From VYFG01 sp965213885 (GTDB taxonomy: Bacteria > Pseudomonadota > Gammaproteobacteria > Arenicellales > Poriferihabitantaceae): a stretch of DNA of 64,000 bases. The stretch covers positions 2,542,001 through 2,606,000 of the forward strand of contig OZ243919.1 of NCBI GenBank assembly GCA_965213885.1, in the 5' to 3' direction. A model generated the notes under the pieces. The model worked only from the letters and a program-made list of their open reading frames with translations, was not told the DNA's origin and did no database searches. Below are positions 24,916 to 38,098 of the stretch, one piece after another. The translations under genes and the position numbers were made by a program. The stretch's first letter is position 1; each line of letters opens with the position of its first letter.

Positions 24916-25911
24916 ATGCACAACAGAAAACTCGGTCCCTTCTCCATTTCCGCCATCGGCCTCGGCTGCATGAACGTTTCCATGGGCTACGGCCCGAGAC
25001 CCGGAGAAGACCATGCCGGCAGGCTGCTCAACCTGGCCCTGGACACCGGTTACACCTTTCTCGACACCGCCGCCATGTACGGCATGGGCCACAACGAGAC
25101 GCTGATCGGGAAATACCTGTCCCATCGCAGGGATGAGTACACGCTGGCCAGCAAGTGCGGAATCTTCCGAAACGACGAGGGCGTCCCCGAGTCGGACGGC
25201 AGACCGGAGGTGCTGCTTCGGACTTGCGAGGACAGTCTCAGGCGACTGAACACGGATGTCATCGACCTCTACTATCTGCACCGGATCGACACCAGGGTGC
25301 CGGTGGAGGAAAGCGTGGGCGCCCTCTCGCGCATGGTGGAGGCAGGCAAGGTACGCACCATCGGCCTGTCGGAAATCTCCTCCGACAGTCTGCGCCGCGC
25401 ACATGCCGTGCATCCTGTCACCGCGGTACAGTCGGAGTACTCGCTCTGGACCAGGACGCCGGAACGGAAGGTTCTCGCGGCCTGTGGGGAACTGGGCATC
25501 GCCTTCGTCCCGTTCTCGCCTCTTGGCCGGCAGTTCCTCACCGGTCAATGCGGTGACGTGACCACGGTCCCGGAAGACGACATCCGCGCCACCATCGCCC
25601 GGCCCCGGTTCGAACCCGGGGCATTCGCCCGCAACAGCAGGCTCCTGGTGCCCTATGCCGCCATCGCCAAGCGCGTCGGGTGCTCCATGGCGCAACTGGC
25701 GCTTGCCTGGCTGCTCGCCCGGGGGGAAAACATCATCCCCATTCCCGGCACCAAGCACATCGATCACATGGTCGAGAATGCAGGCGCCGGCGATCTCCAG
25801 CTCGACCCCGATACGGTTGCCGAACTCGACGTGCTGATCAACGAGGACACGGTGGAGGGAAGGCGCTACACACCCGCGCTGATGGAGGCGGTGGATTCGG
25901 AACGGGACTGA
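24916..25911 (+). CDS. Aldo/keto reductase
   Basis: A 331-residue NADPH-dependent oxidoreductase with a TIM-barrel fold. The catalytic tetrad is visible: Asp and Tyr in FLDTAAMYGMGHNETLIG, Lys in LASKCGIF and His in DLYYLHRID. The C-terminal GLSEISSDSLRRAH and IPIPGTKHIDHMVENAGA segments bind the cofactor. The substrate is not predictable. The ATG at 24916 is preferred because family similarity starts at RKLGPFSISAIGLGCMN; an ATG at 24829 adds an unrelated leader. It converges on dnaE with a short spacer holding a 5-bp CCGGG/CCCGG hairpin. Confidence 0.88.
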   Translation: MHNRKLGPFSISAIGLGCMNVSMGYGPRPGEDHAGRLLNLALDTGYTFLDTAAMYGMGHNETLIGKYLSHRRDEYTLASKCGIFRNDEGVPESDGRPEVLLRTCEDSLRRLNTDVIDLYYLHRIDTRVPVEESVGALSRMVEAGKVRTIGLSEISSDSLRRAHAVHPVTAVQSEYSLWTRTPERKVLAACGELGIAFVPFSPLGRQFLTGQCGDVTTVPEDDIRATIARPRFEPGAFARNSRLLVPYAAIAKRVGCSMAQLALAWLLARGENIIPIPGTKHIDHMVENAGAGDLQLDPDTVAELDVLINEDTVEGRRYTPALMEAVDSERD

Positions 25912-25929
25912 GCCTCCGGGAACGCCCGG

Positions 25930-29463
<3,534 letters not shown>

Positions 29464-29466
29464 GGA

Positions 29467-30069
29467 CTATTGCGGCCCCCCCACCCCGACAACGGAACCC
29501 AGGGTCCGCTGCACCGGGGAGAAGCTCCGCCTGTGGTGTGCGCAGGGACCATGTCTTTTCAGGGCATCCAGGTGCGCCCGGGTGGGGTAACCCTTGTGGC
29601 GCTCGAAGCCGTATTCCGGGTGGTCGCACGCCAGGCGACACATCATCCGATCCCGGCACTCCTTTGCCAGGATGGAGGCGGCCGAGATTTCCGCATGCAG
29701 CCGGTCGCCCCCCACGACCATGCGTGTGGGCAGGTCAAGCCCGGGGTCGCGGTCGCCATCCACCAGAACCAGGGCAGGCGGCACCCCGAGCCCCCGCACC
29801 GCCCGCCGCATGGCGAGCAGCGAGGCCTTGAGGATGTTCAGGCTGTCGATTTCCGCCACCGTCGCCAGCGCAACATGCCAGCGCAGCGCCCGGGTCTTGA
29901 TCACCGGTTCCAGGCGCCGGCGCCGCAGCGGGGACAGCCGCTTGGAGTCATCAAGGCCGTCGATGGCGCTTCCCCGGGGCAGGATGACCGCAGCCGCCAC
30001 AACCGGTCCCGCCAGCGGCCCCCTGCCGGCTTCATCCACTCCGGCAACCATTGCCCCGGCACTGTCCAT
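29467..30069 (-). CDS. rnhB: Ribonuclease HII
   Basis: A 200-residue enzyme that removes ribonucleotides from DNA. The active-site motif VAGVDEAGRGPLAGPVVAAAV is at the N-terminus, the second acidic residue in ALVLVDGDRDPG and the third in HAEISAASILAKECRD. Its start overlaps the lpxB stop by one base and it is followed by dnaE after three bases, as in many gammaproteobacteria. Confidence 0.96.
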   Translation of the reverse strand: MDSAGAMVAGVDEAGRGPLAGPVVAAAVILPRGSAIDGLDDSKRLSPLRRRRLEPVIKTRALRWHVALATVAEIDSLNILKASLLAMRRAVRGLGVPPALVLVDGDRDPGLDLPTRMVVGGDRLHAEISAASILAKECRDRMMCRLACDHPEYGFERHKGYPTRAHLDALKRHGPCAHHRRSFSPVQRTLGSVVGVGGPQ

Positions 30070-31214
30070 CAGGGCTGCTTCATCAACCCGGACACCACCT
30101 CCGCCGCCATCCGGTCCGCATCCCGGTGAAGGGCTGTCCGGATGTCGGCAAAGGCAGCTTTGATCTCCTGCATACGACCGGGATTTTGCAGGTAAGTGCA
30201 GACGCTTTCAACAATGTTCCTGGGATTGGCGTCCTGCTGGATCAGTTCCGGGACGAGGGGAGCGGGCAGCAGATGGTTGGGCATGGCGAAATGGTCCACC
30301 AGCCGCAGCCGCCGCATCAGCCAGTAACTGAACGGCGGCAGCCGGTATAGCACCACATGGGGCACCTGCAGGAGAGCCGCCTCCAGTGAGGCGGTGCCGG
30401 ATGCCAGCACCGCCACATCGGCGGCTTCCAGCGCAAGACGGGACCGGCCATCAAGCAGCAGTACCGGCAGGTCTCCCGTGTCCCCCGCGGCCCGTTCGAA
30501 CGCCTCCCTGGCCTCCGGTCCGGCAAGCGGGAGAACGAACCGGACATCCGGGTACTGCCGCATCAGCAGCCTGGCCGCCTGGAGCATCGGTTTCGTCAGG
30601 CGACGTACCTCGCTGCGACGGCTGCCGGGAAGCAGCGCCAGCACCAACCCCTCGCCCGGCAATCCCAGGGTGCGGCGCGCGGACGCCGGGTCGGACTTTG
30701 CGATCTCATCCGCCATCGGATGCCCGACACAGGTCACCGGTATGCCGCAGCCGCGATAGTACTCGGCCTCGAACGGAAACAGCGCCAGCATGTGGTCCAC
30801 CGCCCGGCGGATCCTGCGGATACGGTATCCCCGCCACGCCCAGACGGTGGGACTGACATAGTGGACGCAGGGAATGCCGCCTGACCGAAGCCTCACCTCC
30901 AGTCCCAGGTTGAAGTCCGGCACGTCCACGCCCACGAACACCGCCGGCGGATCCCGGCGCCACCTTCCGGCGAGGTCCCTGCGGATGGCAAGAATGTCCC
31001 GCAGCTTGCCCCAGAGACCGTCCAGCCCGATCACGCCGATGCGTTCCATGGGATACAGCAGGCGGCAGCCCGCGGCGCCCATGTCGGGTCCACCGATTCC
31101 GGAAAACTCCAGGTCAGGGTGCCGCCGGCGCAGCGCCCGGATCAGCCCGGCGCCGAGCCGGTCGCCGGACGGTTCCCCGGCCACGATGGCGATCCGTTGA
31201 CTGCGCTCCGTCAC
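30069..31214 (-). CDS. lpxB: Lipid-A-disaccharide synthase
   Basis: A 381-residue GT19 glycosyltransferase that joins UDP-diacylglucosamine and lipid X in lipid A synthesis. Recognised by IVAGEPSGDRLGAGLIRALRRR at the N-terminus, the SPTVWAWRGYRIRRI segment and LALLPGSRRSEV, all family hallmarks. Peripheral on the cytoplasmic membrane. It lies 10 bases downstream of lpxA. Confidence 0.96.
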   Translation of the reverse strand: MTERSQRIAIVAGEPSGDRLGAGLIRALRRRHPDLEFSGIGGPDMGAAGCRLLYPMERIGVIGLDGLWGKLRDILAIRRDLAGRWRRDPPAVFVGVDVPDFNLGLEVRLRSGGIPCVHYVSPTVWAWRGYRIRRIRRAVDHMLALFPFEAEYYRGCGIPVTCVGHPMADEIAKSDPASARRTLGLPGEGLVLALLPGSRRSEVRRLTKPMLQAARLLMRQYPDVRFVLPLAGPEAREAFERAAGDTGDLPVLLLDGRSRLALEAADVAVLASGTASLEAALLQVPHVVLYRLPPFSYWLMRRLRLVDHFAMPNHLLPAPLVPELIQQDANPRNIVESVCTYLQNPGRMQEIKAAFADIRTALHRDADRMAAEVVSGLMKQP

Positions 31215-31224
31215 GACCGGCCGC

Positions 31225-32007
31225 TCAGTGGCGGATCACGCCGCGCTTGGAGCGCCGTAGGAATTCACAGAATATGGACAGGGCGGGATCACCGGGGGCC
31301 AGGCGTTCGATTTCCCGAATGGCGGTTTTCAGGTCAAGATTGCTCCGGTAGAGCAGCCGGTAGGCGCGCTTCAGCAGGGTAACGGTTTCGTCGGGGAAGC
31401 TGCGGCGGTGCAGCCCCTTGGCGTTGATGCCGTAGGGCCGCGCGGAATTCCCGGCGGCCACAATGAACGGGGGAACGTCCTGGAAACACACCGCGCCGAT
31501 CCCGGTGATGCAGTGCGCACCCACCTTGCAGAACTGGTGCACCAGGGAAAAGCCGCCCATGATGGCGTAGTCCCCCACGTCCACGTGTCCCGCCAGACTG
31601 GCCCCGTTGGCGAAGGTCACGTGATTTCCCAGGGTGCAGTCATGGGCGATGTGCGCATAGGCCATGATGAAGTTGTCGTCTCCGATCCGCGTCTCCCCCA
31701 GGTGGCGTGCGGTGCCGCGGTTGAAGGTGCAGTATTCCCGGATGATGTTCCTGTCCCCGATCACCAGTCTCGTGGGCTCGCCGGCATAGCCGTGATGTTG
31801 CGGAGACTCGCCGATGGAACTGAACTGGTAGAGCCTGTTGTGCCGGCCGATGGTCGTATGGTTCCGGATCACCACATGCGGACCGATCCAGGTACCGTCT
31901 CCGACGACAACATTGTCCTCGATGATGCTGTACGGCCCGACCTGCACCCCTTCGCCGAGTTCGGCCCCGGGGTCCACAATCGCGGTGGGGTGAATCTCCG
32001 CCATCAA
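31225..32007 (-). CDS. lpxA: UDP-N-acetylglucosamine O-acyltransferase
   Basis: A 260-residue left-handed beta-helix enzyme catalysing the first step of lipid A synthesis. Hexapeptide repeats run through the first two thirds; the catalytic His region reads MAYAHIAHDCTLGN, followed by GFSLVHQFCKVGAHC and the C-terminal helical domain. Overlaps the fabZ stop by four bases. Confidence 0.97.
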   Translation of the reverse strand: MMAEIHPTAIVDPGAELGEGVQVGPYSIIEDNVVVGDGTWIGPHVVIRNHTTIGRHNRLYQFSSIGESPQHHGYAGEPTRLVIGDRNIIREYCTFNRGTARHLGETRIGDDNFIMAYAHIAHDCTLGNHVTFANGASLAGHVDVGDYAIMGGFSLVHQFCKVGAHCITGIGAVCFQDVPPFIVAAGNSARPYGINAKGLHRRSFPDETVTLLKRAYRLLYRSNLDLKTAIREIERLAPGDPALSIFCEFLRRSKRGVIRH

Positions 32008-32456
32008 AAGTTGCGGTAGGTGAAGGTGATGTTGGCTTCAGCCGCCAGGCTGCCATTCACCGATGCGGTCCCCCGGTATTTCCAGATCCTGGACCGGTAG
32101 TTCGTCTGGCTCACTTCCAGGGCCAGTTGATCCCCCGGCTCGACCGGTCTCTTGAAACGGGCGCTGTCGATGCCCGCGAACAGGAAGATGATGTTCTCCC
32201 CGGGGTCCTCTTCCAGGCTACGGCTTGCCAGGATGGCGGATGCCTGGGCAATGGCCTCGATGATCAGCACACCGGGGAACACCGGGCGCCCCGGGAAGTG
32301 GCCCTGGAAGAAGGGTTCGTTGATCGTGACATTCTTGACCGCCCGAAGCGATTCGCCCACAGTGTAATCGACCACCCGGTCGATCAGGAGAAAGGGATAC
32401 CGGTGGGGCAGGATGTCCATCACCCGGTGAATGTCAAGTGTCTCGTTGCTGCTCAT
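32004..32456 (-). CDS. fabZ: (3R)-hydroxymyristoyl-ACP dehydratase
   Basis: A 150-residue hot-dog-fold dehydratase for fatty acid synthesis. The signature ILPHRYPFLLIDRV and the active-site GHFPGRPVFPGVLIIEA are present. The 159-base gap upstream, before lpxD, holds no gene. Confidence 0.97.
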   Translation of the reverse strand: MSSNETLDIHRVMDILPHRYPFLLIDRVVDYTVGESLRAVKNVTINEPFFQGHFPGRPVFPGVLIIEAIAQASAILASRSLEEDPGENIIFLFAGIDSARFKRPVEPGDQLALEVSQTNYRSRIWKYRGTASVNGSLAAEANITFTYRNF

Positions 32457-32615
32457 GTTGGTTCCGGTTCTGCGGGGTACGACAGCGGTGATTATGCGGC
32501 CGAAGCGTCTGTTGATGTAGTGATCCCGAAACCGATCCCCCCCGGGGGCAGGTTGCCGGTCGCATGTCCCTCTTCTCCGCCGGTCCGGGCGGCGCCCATG
32601 CCGTCCGCGACAGGG

Positions 32616-33641
32616 TCAATCCCCGCCACCGCGGGCGTTTCTCCGCATGTTCTCCAGGCGATTGAGCATGGCCACGATCCGCCGCCACCGCAATGCCGGC
32701 TGCGCCGGAATCATGGATGCCCATGTCCCCGCCTCCGGAATCGAACGGGCCACGAATGCGCCGGCGTTCAGCACCACGTCATCCGCGATGACCAGGTGAT
32801 CGAGAATGGAAACCCGCCCACCGATACGGCAACGCCGGCCGATCCGCGTGCTGCCTGCCACGGCGGTACACCCTGCGATGATTGTATCATCCCCGATCCG
32901 GACGTTATGGGCAATCTGGATCTGATTGTCCAGCTTTACCCGGTCGCCGATCACGGTCTCGTCGATGGCGCCACGGTCTATGGTGGTGTTCGCACCGATA
33001 TCCACCTCGTCGCCGATGTCCACCCCGCCCAACTGGTGAATCTTTTTCCACCGCCTCCCGTCCGGGGCATATCCAAAACCGCTGGCGCCGACCACAACGC
33101 CCGGTGAAAGCACGCAATTTCGTCCGATACGGGACCGCCGGCACAGTGTCACGGAGGATTCGATCCGGGTCCCATCGCCCACCCTGCAGCTATCCTCCAG
33201 TACAGCATTGGGACCGATGAAGACACGATCACCGATGCGGCAGTCACGACCGACGACCGCACCCGCGCCGATGACCGCGCAATTGCCGATGACCGACCCC
33301 GGTCCGACCACCGCGTTCGGATGCACCCGGGAATCCTCCTTCGCCTTCCCTTCGGTGAACAATGCGCTGACCTGCGCGTAGGCAAGGTAGGGGTCGGGAA
33401 CCAGGATACGGTTGCCGGTGAAGGCAGCGGCATCGGCCTCCCGGACAAGCAGGCATCCCGGGGGGTCCGTGAACCGATCGGGAAGGTGCCTGGGGGAGGC
33501 CAGGAAGGAAAGCCTGTCGGAAGCCGGCCGGTCAATACTCGCCAGCCCGCTGATGATCGCGTCCGGGTCACCTTCCAGTCGCCCTCCGCACAATGCCGCG
33601 ATATCAGCCAGCCGGATGAATGGGCTTTCCTGTCGGCTCAT
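32616..33641 (-). CDS. lpxD: UDP-3-O-(3-hydroxyacyl)glucosamine N-acyltransferase
   Basis: A 341-residue acyltransferase for lipid A synthesis. It has the N-terminal uridine-binding domain (LADIAALCGGRLEGDPD), many hexapeptide repeats, the catalytic region QIAHNVRIGDDTIIAGCTAVAGS and a short C-terminal helix. Follows the skp gene by 13 bases. Confidence 0.96.
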   Translation of the reverse strand: MSRQESPFIRLADIAALCGGRLEGDPDAIISGLASIDRPASDRLSFLASPRHLPDRFTDPPGCLLVREADAAAFTGNRILVPDPYLAYAQVSALFTEGKAKEDSRVHPNAVVGPGSVIGNCAVIGAGAVVGRDCRIGDRVFIGPNAVLEDSCRVGDGTRIESSVTLCRRSRIGRNCVLSPGVVVGASGFGYAPDGRRWKKIHQLGGVDIGDEVDIGANTTIDRGAIDETVIGDRVKLDNQIQIAHNVRIGDDTIIAGCTAVAGSTRIGRRCRIGGRVSILDHLVIADDVVLNAGAFVARSIPEAGTWASMIPAQPALRWRRIVAMLNRLENMRRNARGGGD

Positions 33642-33654
33642 GGGGCTTGCTGGC

Positions 33655-34152
33655 CTATTGCTCCGCGCGCCGGACCAGTTCCTTGAGCACTTCCTCGGTT
33701 ATGTCGATGCGGTTGCTGACAAACACCGCCTGCTGGACGATCAGGTCAAAGTCGTCGCGTCTGGCGATGTGAATGACCGCATCGGATATGATCTTCTGGA
33801 GTCCCGCGAGACTGCGATTCCTGCTGTCGTTGTATTCCTCGTTGTAATCGCGTTGCTCGCGGCGAATGATCCGCTGCATCTCCTTGAGTTCCTCGGATAC
33901 ACGCGCCACATCCTCCTCGGCCATCAGCACTGCGTTCTTTTCCAGTTCCGCCCGCTTGGATTCGAACAGGTCCACCCGGCCCTTGATTTCGCGGTTGCGT
34001 TCCGCGAAGGCATCCTCCAGCTTCCTGTGTTCCACGATCCCCTGGGGCGACTCGTCGATCAGGCGCCTCACCTCGACATAGCCGATCTTCTCGGCCAGCG
34101 CATATCCGGGCATGGTCAGCAGGAGGAGGGCCACATACAGGTGTCGCTTCAT
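33655..34152 (-). CDS. skp: OmpH/Skp family periplasmic chaperone
   Basis: A 165-residue protein with a signal peptide (RHLYVALLLLTMPGYALA) and a long charged helical region with coiled-coil character (residues about 50-110), as in Skp, which holds unfolded outer-membrane proteins. The ATG at 34152 gives a clean signal peptide; the frame runs open to 34254 but adds a non-hydrophobic leader. It sits between bamA and lpxD, the usual place. Confidence 0.92.
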   Translation of the reverse strand: MKRHLYVALLLLTMPGYALAEKIGYVEVRRLIDESPQGIVEHRKLEDAFAERNREIKGRVDLFESKRAELEKNAVLMAEEDVARVSEELKEMQRIIRREQRDYNEEYNDSRNRSLAGLQKIISDAVIHIARRDDFDLIVQQAVFVSNRIDITEEVLKELVRRAEQ

Positions 34153-34260
34153 TGAAACGGTCTTCAATCTTGAATGCATATTGAACTTCTTGCTGAACTT
34201 CTTGTTGAACTGCCCCCGATGCGCGGGAACGCTGCCGGCCCCATGCCGAGGCAACCCTGA

Positions 34261-36543
34261 TCAGCGGAACAGGGTGCCGAAAGAAATCTGGAAATTCTCG
34301 ATTTCGTCACCTGCCTTATCATTGAGCGGCTCGCCATAACTCAGGCTGAACGGCCCGATGGGAGAGAACCAGTTGAAGGCCAGACCGACGGAGTAGCGCA
34401 TGTCGCCAAGGTCCACGTCCTCTCCCTGGCCGTAGATCATGCCGCCGTCGACAAAGAGTCCGAACCGCTTGTCCTTGTTCACGCCGTCGCCGAAGGGCGG
34501 CAACAGCAATTCCATATTGACCAGGATGCGGCGGTCGCCGCCGAGCGGCTGTGGCGTATCACCCGAGTCTCTCGGACCGAGCGACCGGCCGTCAAAACCC
34601 CTGACGGACCTGGAGCCACCGGCATGATAGTTCTTGAAGAACGGCAAACCGATTCCGGCGCTGTCGCCGAATCCGTCGCCGTACCCGATGCCGCCGCCGA
34701 CCTTGTAGGTGAGGCTTTCGCCGAGCGGCAGGAAATAGGACCCGTTCAGGTTGACCTTGTAGTACTCGAAATCACTGCCCGGCACCGTGATCTCCGTGCT
34801 GAGAGCCGCCACTCCGCCCCGGGTGGGAAAGAAGAAATCATTCCGGGTGTCCCTGGACACGCCGAGGGTCAGTACGACATCGTCCGCATCCGGGTTCTCG
34901 TTGATGATCGGCAGGAACTCCGGCGGCGTCTCGCTGGTGGACGCCAGGTCCAGGCGCTCCAGGGCAACGCCGAGATTGAGGGAGTTGGTTTCCGCGATCG
35001 GAATCCGGTAAGTGACCTCCGCGGTCGTGGTATCCAGAATATATTCGGCGGTATTGACATCGGCGGAGTTGACCTCCTGCTGGCTGAGCGTGATGCCCCG
35101 GCTGATGCCCTCCGCCGTGTAATAGGGATTGTTGTACGTGACGGAGGCCTCGCGCGCGGCATCCGAATTGTTCACGTCCACGCGCAGTTCGCGTCCGGTG
35201 CCAAGGACGTTCCGCTGCTGGAAGTTGACGCCCACAAGCGCCCCGTCCGCATCGGAATATCCCGCGGACAGCTGGATGCTGCCGGTTTCCCGCTCGACGA
35301 CCGCCACCCGCATGTCCACCTGATCCGTGGTACCCGGAACCGGCGGCGTCTCGATGGTCACGCTGGCGAAGAATCCAAGTCGGTTCAGCCTTTCCCTTGA
35401 GCGCCGGACCGCACTGGCGGAATACCATGACCCTTCGAATTGCCGCAACTCGCGCCGGATCACCTCGTCGCGGGTATGGGTATTGCCGGTGACTTCGATG
35501 CGGCGGACATAGACCCGTTGCTTGGGGTCAACGGTCAGCACCGTGGTCACCGACAGGGTTTCACGGTCGGCGTCATACACCGGACGGACCTCGACGAACG
35601 CGTAGCCGTTGTCGGCATAGCGGTCCGCGATCGCCGCCCGGGTTGCATTGACCTCCTTGCGGGAAAACGGCTCCCCCGGGGTGATGGTGATCAACTCCTC
35701 CAGGCCCTCGATTTCCTCCGCCGACTCGATCACCGTGTCGCCGAAAGTGTACACGTCGCCCTCTTCGATCGCGATGCTGATGAAGATGTTCTGCTTGTTG
35801 GGGCTGATGTCTACGTTGGTGGACAACACCTTGAAATCATGGAAACCCCGGTCGAGATAGAAGGACCGGATACGCTCCACGTCAGCCTCGAGCTTCTGCC
35901 TGGAGTACTGGTTGCGCGTGGTGAACAGGCGCCAGCCCTTGCGCTCGATGAGATTCATCTCATCCTTGAGGTCCCCCTCGGAAACCTGTCGGGCACCGAC
36001 GATGTTGATCTTCCGGATCCGTGCCACCCTCCCCTCGTTGATATTGACGGTGATATCCACGCGGTTGCGCTCGAGGTCCTCGACTTCGGTTTCCACGGTG
36101 GTGGAATACCGGCCCATGGCCAGGTAGGCCTGCTGGATTTCCCGTTCCATGGCCTCCAGGCTGGCGCGGTTGAAGATCCTGCCTTCCACCAGTTCCGCCC
36201 GGCGCAGCCCCTGCTCCAGGTTCTCCGTGGTGATTTCATCGTTGCCGAGGATGGTGATCCCGGCAATGGAGGGACGTTCCACCACGCGCACCACCAGCAC
36301 GGTACCGTCCTGTTCCAGCTTGACGTCGCGGAAGAAGCCGGTTTCGAACAGGGCCCGGATTCCCAGCCGGCCCTCCTCGTCGTTCATTTCATCCCCGACC
36401 TTGAGCGGCAGGTAGTTGAACACCGTCCCGGCATCGAGGCGCTCCAGACCCTCCACACGGATATCCGATATGGTGAACGGCTCCACGGCATACGAGCAGA
36501 CGCTGAACAGGAGCGTGAGAAGAACCAGGGCAGATTTCTTCAT
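34261..36543 (-). CDS. bamA: Outer membrane protein assembly factor BamA
   Basis: A 760-residue outer-membrane protein that folds and inserts beta-barrels. Signal peptide (SALVLLTLLFSVCSYAVE), five POTRA domains (to about residue 415) and a C-terminal 16-strand barrel with the GGSRSVRGFDGRSLGPRD segment, the conserved VRGF motif of loop 6. It ends FGTLFR rather than in a terminal aromatic residue. Lies between rseP and skp. Confidence 0.97.
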   Translation of the reverse strand: MKKSALVLLTLLFSVCSYAVEPFTISDIRVEGLERLDAGTVFNYLPLKVGDEMNDEEGRLGIRALFETGFFRDVKLEQDGTVLVVRVVERPSIAGITILGNDEITTENLEQGLRRAELVEGRIFNRASLEAMEREIQQAYLAMGRYSTTVETEVEDLERNRVDITVNINEGRVARIRKINIVGARQVSEGDLKDEMNLIERKGWRLFTTRNQYSRQKLEADVERIRSFYLDRGFHDFKVLSTNVDISPNKQNIFISIAIEEGDVYTFGDTVIESAEEIEGLEELITITPGEPFSRKEVNATRAAIADRYADNGYAFVEVRPVYDADRETLSVTTVLTVDPKQRVYVRRIEVTGNTHTRDEVIRRELRQFEGSWYSASAVRRSRERLNRLGFFASVTIETPPVPGTTDQVDMRVAVVERETGSIQLSAGYSDADGALVGVNFQQRNVLGTGRELRVDVNNSDAAREASVTYNNPYYTAEGISRGITLSQQEVNSADVNTAEYILDTTTAEVTYRIPIAETNSLNLGVALERLDLASTSETPPEFLPIINENPDADDVVLTLGVSRDTRNDFFFPTRGGVAALSTEITVPGSDFEYYKVNLNGSYFLPLGESLTYKVGGGIGYGDGFGDSAGIGLPFFKNYHAGGSRSVRGFDGRSLGPRDSGDTPQPLGGDRRILVNMELLLPPFGDGVNKDKRFGLFVDGGMIYGQGEDVDLGDMRYSVGLAFNWFSPIGPFSLSYGEPLNDKAGDEIENFQISFGTLFR

Positions 36544-36748
36544 AGGGTTTCAGGCTTGGTTTTGTGCATAACCCGGGCAACGGGCCGGCCAGTCCCGCCG
36601 GCACCGTCCGATCGGGCCCGGCGCGAATCTGTCGGAAGCCTCCTTCCGTCCCCGCACCGGCCAGCAGGCCTGATCTTACCCCAAACAGTCATGATCTCCC
36701 AACGCGCCCCGGATGACGATCATGTAATCCTGTGTGGAATTCGGGCGC

Positions 36749-38098
36749 TCAGATCAGCCCGAAGAGGCGCATGATGTCATTGTAGAAAGCCAGTCCCATC
36801 AGCAGCACCAGCAGGACGATGCCGATCTGCTGGCCCCGGAGCATCACCCCTTCGGAGGGTTCCCGGCCGGTGATCGCCTCCACCAGGAAATACATCAGGT
36901 GGCCGCCGTCCAGCATCGGAATGGGCAGCAGGTTCAGCAGTCCGAGACTGACGCTGATGATGGCCAGGAATCGGAGAAAATCCACCAGCCCGGATTCCAC
37001 CGTGTCCCCGGCGATGCGCGCGATGGTGATGGGTCCGGACAGATTCTCCGATGACATCTCCCGGGTCAGCATCCGGCCAAGGGAGCGTACGGTGATGTCG
37101 ATCATCCGCCAGTTGTAGTCAATGGCCTCCCACACCGCCTGCACGGGACCGTACCGGAGGCGGGTATTCTCGTAGGGGGGCATGTAAAGACCGATGCGGC
37201 CACGGGTTTCGCCGCCCACCTCGGTCGGCGCCGGAATCAGGGTGATCCCGTGCTGGACACCGTCCCGCAGAAATGTGATTTCCGTTTCCATGCCCGGCCG
37301 GTCGGAGATGGCGGCGACCATGTCGAACCAGTTGGCGATCGCCGTATCATCCACGGCGGTGATCCGGTCGCCGGGGCGGAGCCCGGACTGCTCCGCCGGG
37401 GCCCCGGGCAGCAGGCGGTGAACCTCCGCCGCCGGCGGCTCGGGGTACAGGCCGATTTGCGATGTGATCGGCTGGCCGCTGATATCGCGCTGGTCCAGGC
37501 CGGAGAAGTCCAGCGCCAGCCGGCGCAGCGCCCCGTCCGCACCCCGGACCTCGATCGCCAGGGGGTTTCCCTTCATGGCCTGCTGGAGCATGTAGAACTG
37601 CTGTTCGCTCCAGGTCTGCACCTCGCGACCGTCGACGCTGAGCAGCGTGTCACCGGCGCGGAAACCGGCATCCTCGGCCTGTGAATTGCCGGCCACCTGA
37701 CCCACCACCGGCCGGATGTCGGGGCTGCCGATCTGGAATACCAGCCAGATGGCCAAAATAGCGAACAGGAAATTGAACAGGGGGCCGGCAAACACCACCG
37801 CGGTACGAACCCCCAGGGACTTGTTGTTGAATGCGAGATGACGTTCCTCGGGACGTACATTCCCTTCCCGTTCGTCCAGCATCTTGACATAGCCGCCGAG
37901 GGGGATCATCGCGACCGTGTATTCCGTCGGATCATTCCTGCGCCGCCACGAGAGCACGGTCCTGCCAAAGCCGATGGAGAACTTGAGCACCTTGACGCCC
38001 AGCTTGCGTGCCACCCAGAAGTGGCCGAACTCGTGCACTGCAACGAGGATGGCAATGGCCAGCAGGAACCCGACCAGGCTATAACCGAATCCGCTCAT
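36749..38098 (-). CDS. rseP: RIP metalloprotease RseP
   Basis: A 449-residue site-2 zinc protease of the inner membrane, which cleaves the anti-sigma factor in the envelope stress response. HEFGH (residues 22-26) and the C-terminal NLLPIPMLDGGHL bind zinc; two PDZ domains lie between (around AGDTLLSVDGREV and PGDRITAVDDTAI). The ATG at 38098 overlaps the dxr stop by four bases, which decides the start. A 205-base spacer follows before bamA and may hold a promoter (TTGGGA, 18 bases, TAAGAT on the minus strand, weak). Confidence 0.95.
   Translation of the reverse strand: MSGFGYSLVGFLLAIAILVAVHEFGHFWVARKLGVKVLKFSIGFGRTVLSWRRRNDPTEYTVAMIPLGGYVKMLDEREGNVRPEERHLAFNNKSLGVRTAVVFAGPLFNFLFAILAIWLVFQIGSPDIRPVVGQVAGNSQAEDAGFRAGDTLLSVDGREVQTWSEQQFYMLQQAMKGNPLAIEVRGADGALRRLALDFSGLDQRDISGQPITSQIGLYPEPPAAEVHRLLPGAPAEQSGLRPGDRITAVDDTAIANWFDMVAAISDRPGMETEITFLRDGVQHGITLIPAPTEVGGETRGRIGLYMPPYENTRLRYGPVQAVWEAIDYNWRMIDITVRSLGRMLTREMSSENLSGPITIARIAGDTVESGLVDFLRFLAIISVSLGLLNLLPIPMLDGGHLMYFLVEAITGREPSEGVMLRGQQIGIVLLVLLMGLAFYNDIMRLFGLI

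Noticed and set aside
36590..36748. Promoter for bamA (TTGGGA, 18 bases, TAAGAT)
   Set aside because: Too weak to list as a separate feature; mentioned only in the rseP entry.
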